DNA from: Chthoniobacterales bacterium
Lineage (GTDB): Bacteria; Verrucomicrobiota; Verrucomicrobiia; Chthoniobacterales; UBA10450
Assembly: GCA_025980625.1 (NCBI GenBank)
Contig: JAICXG010000097.1
Span: 1 to 9,896, forward strand
Length of the DNA: 9,896 bases
Direction: 5' to 3'
Under the pieces are notes generated by a model that saw nothing but the letters and a program-made list of their open reading frames with translations, did no database searches and had not been told where the DNA came from. Below, piece by piece: positions 1-6,134 of this stretch; positions within the stretch are counted from its first letter, which is position 1, and every line of letters starts with the position of its first letter. Position numbers and translations under genes: made by a program.

Positions 1-1218
1 GCTATAGGAATAGAACAGTTGTGAGTCAGTGTTATTAACCGCGTTGCGACTATCGAGCCAGAGACTGTCGATCCGTCCATTGGGCGCGACCGCGAGCGTT
101 CCGAACCAATGCCACTTGTTATGATTAACCGGGTCATCGTTGACCCGCACCGGCGCGCTGAAGGTCTGTCCGCCGTCGGTGCTGCGGACAAACATGACAT
201 CGCTGCCATTGCTGGATCCGGTGGGAATCACGCTCGCCAGCATATAGACATTATTATTCGTGCTCGTGCCGGAGCGATCAACCGCGAGAAAGACCTGGCC
301 GACGAGGCCGTCTGGATTGATCGAATAACCGAACCCGATGCTTCCGCCGATCGTGACGCGAGTGCTTAGGTCAAAGCTGGGGGTGACACTCGAGTCTTTG
401 GCGTTACTTGAGCGCTCACACCAGATCTGGCCGGTGCCAAGGTTTACGCCGCCAATATAGAGCGTGCCGTTACTATCGACGTCCGGTGTGCCCCAGGAGG
501 GCGAGTTAGGAATGCTGATCGGGTTGAGCCAGGTCACCCCGCCATCGGTCGAGCGGGTGAACTGCCGTCCGCCATAGTTATTACCGCTGCTGCTCCAATG
601 TTGATATTGAAAGCCATGACCAATGCTACCGGTGTTATCAATCGTAAACCACTCTTTGTCGCCGCCCTTGGCCGGAGCAATGTTCGCCCAGGTCATGCCA
701 CCATCAAGTGAGCGCCACATGTTATCAAAAAAGGTTTCCAAGAGACTGAGATAGAAGAAGGTTCCGGCCGTATCGGAATCGAGCACCGGGTCACTGCGGA
801 AGACGTTATTCTCGAGCACGCCGGGGAAGGTCCAGGAGGCGCCGCCATTGGTGGTGAAACCGTAGCCGGCTTGGCGGAAGTTCGAGGCGACGCTGTTAAA
901 TTGGCGCCAGCCGATTGTCATCTTGTTCCCGTTTGTCGGGTCGACGGTGATGGAAGGCTCGTTCGCGGCATCGCCGGTGATGTTCTGCCCGCTTGAATTC
1001 ACATTCACCTGCACGCTGGTAAAGGCATCAAATTGCGAGATCATCCGCGGCGAAGTGCCGGTCCGCCAGAGCAGCGCCGGCGAATCTCCATAGCTTTCCA
1101 GTTCGCGGGCCGGGAGTGGCTTTTGGGCGGAGGCGAGGGCCACTCCGGAGATAAGAATGAGAGCGGCCAACAGGCTGCCGCGGTGAAGATTTGGATAGCG
1201 TAACTGAGTTCTAAGCAT
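1..1218 (-). CDS. secreted Asp-box (BNR/sialidase-fold) beta-propeller protein, 3' end outside window
   Basis: The frame is open from the ATG at 1218 to the left edge, giving 406 residues without a stop, so the C-terminus is missing. Residues 1-31 form a signal peptide: basic start, hydrophobic core around 18-29, likely cleavage after ALASA. Four Asp-box repeats are visible: TTNGGASW (122-129), SLDGGMTW (170-177), STDGGVTW (223-230) and STDGGQTF (346-353). NEPSITVDP near residue 86, followed by an IGWRQF strand, is typical of proteins annotated as exo-alpha-sialidase-like. Asp boxes mark the turns of six- or seven-bladed propellers; by themselves they do not prove sialidase activity. I see no clear FRIP motif and the catalytic Arg triad cannot be assigned. 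The start is supported by GGGAGG a few bases upstream and by the signal peptide. It shares the RxNDD...G-x-W-x-D-x-R pattern with the gene at 3008-4423, suggesting paralogues. Fold call is firm; substrate unknown. Confidence 0.85.
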   Translation of the reverse strand, partial: MLRTQLRYPNLHRGSLLAALILISGVALASAQKPLPARELESYGDSPALLWRTGTSPRMISQFDAFTSVQVNVNSSGQNITGDAANEPSITVDPTNGNKMTIGWRQFNSVASNFRQAGYGFTTNGGASWTFPGVLENNVFRSDPVLDSDTAGTFFYLSLLETFFDNMWRSLDGGMTWANIAPAKGGDKEWFTIDNTGSIGHGFQYQHWSSSGNNYGGRQFTRSTDGGVTWLNPISIPNSPSWGTPDVDSNGTLYIGGVNLGTGQIWCERSSNAKDSSVTPSFDLSTRVTIGGSIGFGYSINPDGLVGQVFLAVDRSGTSTNNNVYMLASVIPTGSSNGSDVMFVRSTDGGQTFSAPVRVNDDPVNHNKWHWFGTLAVAPNGRIDSLWLDSRNAVNNTDSQLFYSYS

Positions 1219-1225
1219 GGGCCAT

Positions 1226-1231
1226 CCTCCC
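1226..1231 (-). promoter_or_regulatory. Shine-Dalgarno site of the left-edge Asp-box gene
   Basis: On the minus strand GGGAGG lies seven bases before the ATG at 1218. It is the only annotated major gene here with a clear Shine-Dalgarno sequence, and it decides this start over the out-of-frame ATGs at 1225 and 1253. Confidence 0.6.
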
Positions 1232-1427
1232 AAGTTGCCGGCCGCTCTGTCAATTCTTTTGCCGTCGACGCGCGAATCGCGATGCGTTCAAACTCGCCGC
1301 ACGGATTTCACGCGCGGTCGTTTTGCACCTGACGGTTGCCGTCGAAGGCGAGAGGCAGATGCCGGGCAACTTTGGGATTGACAATCGATTCCGGAGTCGG
1401 TCACGATCACCCGCTTCAATCAATTCT

Positions 1428-2894
1428 ATGAAACTATACTCATCTCTGCTCGGCGCGACGGCCACGCTTGGCCTCGCGCTTTTCAATTCCGCGGCATTGG
1501 CGCAGCCCGTTTCGGGCCAGACCGAGGTCGCCCAGGCACACTGGCAAGCGCTCGTCAATCAACCATCCTTCGATACCGATACCGCTCTCTTGTTGACCGA
1601 CGGGACGGTGATGGTTCACGAATACAGTTCGCAAAACTGGTGGCGACTGACTCCCGATATTAATGGCAGTTATCTGAATGGCACATGGTCGCAGTTAGCT
1701 TCGATGCAATCTAACTATGGTCCGCTCTACTTCGCCTCTGCCGTTCTGCCGGATGGTCGCGTCCTCATCGAGGGGGGAGAGTATAACTTTGGTAGCCCGG
1801 TAGAGACCAATCTCGGCGCGATTTACAATCCGACGACTAATATTTGGACGTCAGTTAATCCACCGGCTGGCTGGTCGACAATCGGAGACTCGCCCTGCGC
1901 GGTATTGAACGACGGCACCTTTATGCTGGGTCGGAACGCTTCGAAACAGCAGGTGTTGTTTAATGCCACCACTCTGAGTTGGACGGCTGTCGGCAGCGGA
2001 AAGGCCGATAACTTTTCCGAAGAAGGCCTTACCTTGGTACCCGGTGGCTCAATTCTGACGGTCGATACTGCGAATGGCACCAATTCGGAGCTATATAACC
2101 CTGCGAGCGGGCAGTGGACGAGCGCGGGTAGCACAATCGTAAAACTCCCAGATGCTGGCAGCCTTGAAATTGGACCCGCCATCCAGCGCCCCGACGGCAC
2201 GATCGTCGCCTTCGGCGGAACTGTTCACAATGCGATCTACAACAGTGTCACTGGAACATGGGCGGCGGGGCCTGACTTCCCGAACAGCAATGATATGGCC
2301 GACGCTCCGGCCAGCATTCTGCCAGATAGTAACGTGCTTGTTTTCGTAAGCCCTGGTATTTTCCAAACGCCTGCCTCGTTCTTTGTCTTTGACGGAATCA
2401 CCTTCACGCAGGCTCCCTCAACCGCAACGGCCAGTCGCCTTACGTCCTTCGAGGGACGCATGCTCTTGCTGCCGACCGGCCAGGTGCTATGGCTTGTCGC
2501 CGATGGTCGCACGATCGATGTAGAGATATACACTTCCCGAGGAAGGCCCGATCCAACCTGGGCCCCGGCGATTACGTCCGTTCCGCAGATCCTGACTCGC
2601 GGCAGCACCTACCAGATCTCCGGGACACAGTTTAACGGTCTCTCCTGTGGGGCGGATTATGGTGACGACGCAACCATGTCTTCTAACTATCCGCTCGTGC
2701 GAATCACGAACAACGTCACTCACCATGTCTTCTATGCTCGCACCCACGATCACAGCTCGATGGGAATCGCTACGGGAACCACAATTGTTTCCACTATGAT
2801 GGACATACCGGCCACTGCCGAAACGGGGGCGAGCCGGATTCAGGTTGTCGCTAACGGCATCGCTTCCAAAGCACGGCAGGTCACAATTCAGTAA
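1428..2894 (+). CDS. secreted kelch/galactose-oxidase-like beta-propeller protein
   Basis: A 488-residue protein. The ATG at 1428 is chosen because it opens with a signal peptide (MKLYSSLLGA, hydrophobic core, cleavage near SAALA-QP at residue 25); a longer in-frame start at 1323 would bury it behind an Arg-rich stretch. Six or so kelch-like blades follow, each pairing an LPDGRVLI-type strand with a YNPxTxxWT-type strand: about 104-143, 154-188, 200-234, 249-281, 295-330 and 343-372. From about 380 (PAITSVPQIL) to the end is an E-set/IPT-like domain of the kind that follows galactose-oxidase propellers. That domain holds a histidine cluster, THH (431-433) and RTHDHSSMG (438-446). Galactose oxidase has a copper-binding His in the matching region, but the other copper ligands and the Tyr-Cys cofactor cannot be assigned, so no oxidase activity is claimed. 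No Shine-Dalgarno is visible. The gene is divergent from the left-edge Asp-box gene and convergent with the next one. Confidence 0.85.
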   Translation: MKLYSSLLGATATLGLALFNSAALAQPVSGQTEVAQAHWQALVNQPSFDTDTALLLTDGTVMVHEYSSQNWWRLTPDINGSYLNGTWSQLASMQSNYGPLYFASAVLPDGRVLIEGGEYNFGSPVETNLGAIYNPTTNIWTSVNPPAGWSTIGDSPCAVLNDGTFMLGRNASKQQVLFNATTLSWTAVGSGKADNFSEEGLTLVPGGSILTVDTANGTNSELYNPASGQWTSAGSTIVKLPDAGSLEIGPAIQRPDGTIVAFGGTVHNAIYNSVTGTWAAGPDFPNSNDMADAPASILPDSNVLVFVSPGIFQTPASFFVFDGITFTQAPSTATASRLTSFEGRMLLLPTGQVLWLVADGRTIDVEIYTSRGRPDPTWAPAITSVPQILTRGSTYQISGTQFNGLSCGADYGDDATMSSNYPLVRITNNVTHHVFYARTHDHSSMGIATGTTIVSTMMDIPATAETGASRIQVVANGIASKARQVTIQ

Positions 2895-2919
2895 AGCGCT
2901 GCTCCTTCCGAAGCGTCTC

Positions 2920-2967
2920 GGCTCAGGCTGGGAGAGTGATCAAGAGCTATCACGCCCAGCCTGAGCC
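2920..2967. terminator. bidirectional hairpin between convergent genes
   Basis: GGCTCAGGCTGGG (2920-2932) pairs perfectly over 13 bases with CCCAGCCTGAGCC (2955-2967). Inside it GTGAT (2936-2940) pairs with ATCAC (2949-2953) around an eight-base loop. It lies 25 bases after the kelch stop and 40 bases after the stop of the opposing Asp-box gene, where a shared terminator is expected. Neither strand has a U tract after the stem, so it is not a textbook intrinsic terminator; it may work as a transcript-end stabiliser or with Rho. Confidence 0.6.
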
Positions 2968-3007
2968 ACGGTCAGTCGCCGCAAAACCCCGGGCGGCACC
3001 CGAGTGC

Positions 3008-4423
3008 TTAGCGCACGCCCAGCGGCGCAACGTAAAGGTCGAAATGTGACAAAGTGCCGTCCGGGTTATCTCCGGTGCTGTTAGAGTTATCTGCGGCGGA
3101 GAAATAGAGTCTGCCCCGGTAGAAGGCAAATCCGCTGTAGTCTCCATAGTCCACCCCGCTGGCCGCGGCGTCATCATTCGAAGTGCCGGCGGAAAGTCGC
3201 TGATTCGCGCTAAATGTATTCCCGCCGTCGCTGCTGACACTGGAATAAATCATGGTGTCGTCGTTAGGCACACCATTCGTGTCACCAAAGCCATGATCGC
3301 CCTTGTCGTTGCGCGTGTCATACCACGCGACTGCTACTTTTCCGCTGCTGCCGTCGATCGCGATTTTTGGGTTAAATTGGCTGCTGGTTCCAACGTCATC
3401 GTTGATTCGCTTCGGGGTGCTCCAGGTCGCGCCATTATCGTCCGAGTAAGAGACGTTAATGTTCGTGTCGTTACTCTCCTGCGGTTCCTCTGAGACATAG
3501 ACAAAGTAAAGGCGTCCGTTGTGAACCCCACCCGTCCGATCCCACGCCAGCCCGGCCTCGGCATCGATCGAGCGACCTGATTGCGCCGGAATATAATCGA
3601 AGCCGCCCACATTCGTCGTAGCTAAGACCTGCCCTGCGCCGAAGCTTTGCGGGCCGAGCCCATCCGCATCGAGCGCGCCGTAGATCGTGGCCGGGCCCTC
3701 CCCGCCGGTTGGGTTTTGATAGACAATGAAGACTTGCCCATCGGGTCCGACGGCTGTGTCGCCATAATCACCCGCGCGATTTGCTCCGGCAACGCCTTGG
3801 GCCGAAGAGAATACACCCACCTGGCCAAGTCCGGTAACTGCTGCGCCACTTGCCTGAACGGTGCCATTCGACCCCGTCCAGGAAAGCCAAACGCTGCCAG
3901 ACCCGCATGCGATCGAGGGCTGATCACCGCCGACGCTGCGTCCGGCGGCAGCAAGGCTTCTATAAGGGACGGTTGGCACCGCATTCGGTAGCGAGAGAAA
4001 TGGGAGCGGTGAGAAAGTCGCGCCGCCGTCGGTCGAGATCGCAACCTTCACCGCAATGTTCGATGTAAGATACGCGAGAAAGATATTGCCGAAATCGTCG
4101 GAGGCGAGCTGGGCATCGCAACAGGCGAAACCGAGTGAGTCGCCGTCAGCGATCATATCATGCTGCCAGGTCTTGCCACCATCCGTGCTCCAGCTGTGGA
4201 AGAGCGCATTGCTCTCCACGTTTGAAACCGTCGTGATGAGTCGAGGATTGGTATGACTCACAGCGACGGATGTCTCCGCTTCATTCCCACGTTGCTGGCT
4301 CATGTTGATGTTTTTCGGCACCCTTGCCGCGGGGGCGGTGACGGACGATTCGAGGGCTTGGCCGTTTGATACGGCGAAAGCGACCTGAGCCGTGAAAAAA
4401 AGAAACGTAACAAATGACTTCAT
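3008..4423 (-). CDS. secreted Asp-box (BNR/sialidase-fold) beta-propeller protein
   Basis: A complete 471-residue protein from the ATG at 4423 to TAA at 3008. The first residues (MKSFVTFLFFTAQVAFA) are a signal peptide, with cleavage near residue 17 or after SNGQA at 23; the longer in-frame start at 4624 would add 67 Arg-rich residues ahead of it and is rejected. Asp boxes: STDGGKTW (79-86), STDGGATF (130-137), SDDNGATW (327-334) and SSDGGNTF (397-404). A CC pair (101-102) follows a short strand after the first box. The region around RINDD (339-343) and AWYDTRND (366-373) parallels the end of the left-edge gene, suggesting a shared ancestor. Propeller fold is well supported; whether it cleaves a glycan, or only binds, cannot be told because no full sialidase catalytic set is recognisable. 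No Shine-Dalgarno is evident. Its 5' end is 159 bases from the divergent potassium channel gene. Confidence 0.85.
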   Translation of the reverse strand: MKSFVTFLFFTAQVAFAVSNGQALESSVTAPAARVPKNINMSQQRGNEAETSVAVSHTNPRLITTVSNVESNALFHSWSTDGGKTWQHDMIADGDSLGFACCDAQLASDDFGNIFLAYLTSNIAVKVAISTDGGATFSPLPFLSLPNAVPTVPYRSLAAAGRSVGGDQPSIACGSGSVWLSWTGSNGTVQASGAAVTGLGQVGVFSSAQGVAGANRAGDYGDTAVGPDGQVFIVYQNPTGGEGPATIYGALDADGLGPQSFGAGQVLATTNVGGFDYIPAQSGRSIDAEAGLAWDRTGGVHNGRLYFVYVSEEPQESNDTNINVSYSDDNGATWSTPKRINDDVGTSSQFNPKIAIDGSSGKVAVAWYDTRNDKGDHGFGDTNGVPNDDTMIYSSVSSDGGNTFSANQRLSAGTSNDDAAASGVDYGDYSGFAFYRGRLYFSAADNSNSTGDNPDGTLSHFDLYVAPLGVR

Positions 4424-4582
4424 CCGTTGATGCTGCACAGCTTTGATTTCGAAGGGCAAGCTTTTTTTGACCGGCCAGCCGACCCCGTAGCGACCGGACA
4501 CCGGCGGGGAAAGAGGCCCGGCACAAGATTCCACCCGCGGAAACGGGCGTGCGTTTTTCGTAATCCAGCGATACTTTCGCGC

Positions 4583-5497
4583 ATGCTGCGCTCGCCGAAA
4601 CCGATTTCGATGCGGACGAGCCACATCGAGTTCGTCAAGCTCAACGTCGACAACGACTGGCGCGATCTCTATCAGTGGATCCTGGCGCTGAGTTGGTCGC
4701 GCTTTGCGGCTCTTATCAGCGGCGCATACATCGCGATCAATCTTATCTTCGCCCTCCTTTACACGTTAGGCGGCGATTGCATCGCCGGAATGCGGCCCGG
4801 CTCTTTTCTCGAGGCCTTCTTTTTCAGTATCCAGACCCTCGCCACCGTCGGTTACGGTCATATGTATCCGCGGACGACCTACGCTCATGTGGTTAGCGCG
4901 ATCGAGATTATCAGCGGGATGTTTTGGCTCGCGGTCATGACCGGTTTGATCTTTGTCCGGTTCTCCCGGCCGACGGCCCGGATCGTGTTCAGTAAGTCGC
5001 TCGTGATTGCTCCCTTCAACGGCCAGCCCACTCTCATGCTGCGCGTCGCCAATCTGCGTTCGCACAGCATGGTGGAAACGGAATTCCGGATCATGTTCAT
5101 GCGGGACGAGCCCCTTAAGGAAGACGGCGAAATGTTTCGGCACTTTTATTCACTCAAACTGCACTTCGATCGGCTCATTGTCTTCCCGGCAGCACTGACC
5201 CTGCGGCATTCGATTGACGAAACGAGCCCACTCTACGGCGAGACGGCGGAGTCACTCGAGGCGGGTCGCGCGCTCTTTGTCGCCTCCGTCGTTGGTATCG
5301 AAACGGTCATCCCGGCCGCGGTTCAATGTCAGTATGACTATAGCTGGCATGATGTGCGTTTTGATGAACGCTTCGTCGAGGTTTACACCGATCACGGCGA
5401 CGGCCGGTTGACAGTGGATTATGCCCGGCTGCACGACACCGAGCCGGTTCGCCGAGGGAGTGCCGCCGATCCGCTCGAGAAACTGCAAACGGGTTGA
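4583..5497 (+). CDS. KirBac-type inward-rectifier potassium channel
   Basis: A 304-residue inner-membrane potassium channel, close to the roughly 300-330 residues of known KirBac proteins. Order: amphipathic slide helix with DWRDLYQW (25-32); TM1 about 40-62; pore helix and selectivity filter FSIQTLATVGYG (81-92); TM2 about 101-126 ending FVRFSRP; then the cytoplasmic IRK immunoglobulin-like domain with VANLRS, HSIDETSPLYG, the SLEAGRALF strand and a C-terminal VDYARLHDTEPV much like KirBac1.1. Four subunits form the pore and the cytoplasmic domains gate it. His93 follows GYG where KirBac1.1 has Asp, Gln84 replaces its pore-helix Glu, and Leu116 sits at the TM2 position where strongly rectifying animal channels carry Asp or Asn. 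The frame extends up to 4427 but that would overlap the promoter zone of the divergent gene; ATG 4583 fits family length, and ATG 4610 is an alternative. No clear Shine-Dalgarno. Confidence 0.93.
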   Translation: MLRSPKPISMRTSHIEFVKLNVDNDWRDLYQWILALSWSRFAALISGAYIAINLIFALLYTLGGDCIAGMRPGSFLEAFFFSIQTLATVGYGHMYPRTTYAHVVSAIEIISGMFWLAVMTGLIFVRFSRPTARIVFSKSLVIAPFNGQPTLMLRVANLRSHSMVETEFRIMFMRDEPLKEDGEMFRHFYSLKLHFDRLIVFPAALTLRHSIDETSPLYGETAESLEAGRALFVASVVGIETVIPAAVQCQYDYSWHDVRFDERFVEVYTDHGDGRLTVDYARLHDTEPVRRGSAADPLEKLQTG

Positions 5498-5775
5498 GCG
5501 GGTCCCGACCTCAGAAGTCCACGCAAGGAGATTCACTCCCATGCCGGCTGGCGCAGCGCAAAGCCGTATGATGCCGCCGGCTCTTGCCGATCGAGACGGC
5601 CTTCTCCGAAGGGCTCAGCGGACGCTCCTCGGCTCCCATTAGTGGCGCGATGATCTTCTGCCTGGTCCGCAGGCGGACGGCCGAAGGTAAATTGCCGGCA
5701 TTTTGACCGGCTGGGCGGCACGTGACCTGCTCAAATAATGGGTGAACAACGAACGCTGGGCACAATCCACACACA
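5498..5775. other. hairpin-rich intergenic region, function unknown
   Basis: No convincing gene lies between the channel stop and the small membrane protein. Several short inverted repeats follow one another: GGAG/CTCC (5527-5539), CGGCT/AGCCG with an inner GCG/CGC (5545-5566), CCTTC/GAAGG (5600-5612), a longer interrupted stem CTTC-GCC-GTCCG/CGGAC-GGC-GAAG (5655-5686), and GCCGG/CCGGC (5694-5711). A 33-residue reading frame (5541-5642) starts ten bases after AAGGAG (5525-5530). The interval could hold a structured RNA, a leader for the downstream gene or a decayed coding sequence; GC-rich DNA also gives short hairpins by chance. Confidence 0.35.
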
Positions 5776-6060
5776 ATGATCACCATGAACGCCATTCCTG
5801 CTCTCACACACGAATCGTGGCCGGGATTTTCCGATCCGAAGGCGATGCTCCTCGAATCCCTGCTAATCATTGGGACCGTGCTCTTCTGGGTGTGCGCGCT
5901 GCCGATCGCTGCCCTCGCCATGATGGCGGTGAAAATTTGGGACACGTCGGTCGCGCTCGCTTCGGGACGAATGGTGCGCCCGAACCCGCTCATTTTGCGC
6001 CGCCGTTCTATCTCGAACGTCTTCACGCGCCGTCGCGCCGCACGCGCTGCGCAGATCTAG
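5776..6060 (+). CDS. small single-span membrane protein, unknown function
   Basis: A 94-residue protein I do not recognise. A short polar N-terminus is followed by one long hydrophobic segment at about residues 25-53 (LLESLLIIGTVLFW onward, ending AALAMMAV), then a basic tail with Arg clusters RRR at 75-77 and 85-87. By the positive-inside rule the tail should be cytoplasmic. G and C dominate the third codon position, as in the neighbouring genes, and the hydrophobic segment is coherent, both favouring a real gene over the overlapping frame at 5742-6245. ATG 5776 and ATG 5785 (MNAIPAL) are both possible starts; neither has a Shine-Dalgarno. It lies downstream of the channel gene on the same strand, but the 278-base gap argues against a simple operon. 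No function is inferred. Confidence 0.6.
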   Translation: MITMNAIPALTHESWPGFSDPKAMLLESLLIIGTVLFWVCALPIAALAMMAVKIWDTSVALASGRMVRPNPLILRRRSISNVFTRRRAARAAQI

Positions 6061-6083
6061 CGATTCGCTGGCCCCAAAGCGGA

Positions 6084-6121
6084 GCGGCGTGCTTGCGGCC
6101 TCTCGACTGCAAACACGCCGC
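6084..6121. terminator. bidirectional hairpin between convergent genes
   Basis: GCGGCGTG (6084-6091) pairs with CACGCCGC (6114-6121); after a C/A mismatch TTGC (6093-6096) pairs with GCAA (6109-6112), leaving a 12-base loop. It fills the short gap between the small membrane protein stop (6060) and the stop of the opposing large secreted protein (6135). No U tract follows on either strand. Confidence 0.5.
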
Positions 6122-6134
6122 CGCCAAAGAAACG

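Noticed and set aside
1247..1252. TTGACA on the minus strand as a -35 box for the left-edge gene
   Set aside because: At normal spacing the -10 position falls on the Shine-Dalgarno and start codon region and has no TATAAT-like sequence.
1271..1281. 11-base palindrome CGCGA-A-TCGCG as an operator
   Set aside because: Short GC-rich palindromes are common by chance here and no regulator is nearby.
1378..1407. TTGACA (1378-1383) as a promoter for the kelch gene
   Set aside because: The -10 position offers only a 3-of-6 match (CACGAT), too weak to annotate.
1323..1427. In-frame N-terminal extension of the kelch protein
   Set aside because: It would place an Arg-rich stretch before a clear signal peptide that starts at 1428.
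1..4423. Calling the Asp-box proteins true sialidases
   Set aside because: Asp boxes occur in many non-sialidase propellers, and no FRIP motif or assignable Arg triad was found.
4427..4582. Upstream start of the Kir channel
   Set aside because: The extra 52 residues match nothing in the family and overlap the upstream region of the divergent gene; the length from 4583 fits KirBac.
4424..4624. In-frame N-terminal extension of the second Asp-box protein
   Set aside because: 67 Arg-rich residues ahead of a signal peptide, overlapping the 5' end of the divergent channel gene.
5511..6026. Minus-strand 171-residue frame
   Set aside because: It runs antisense to the small membrane protein and mixes unrelated composition; only its distal part looks protein-like, so at most it is a remnant (see the gap finding).
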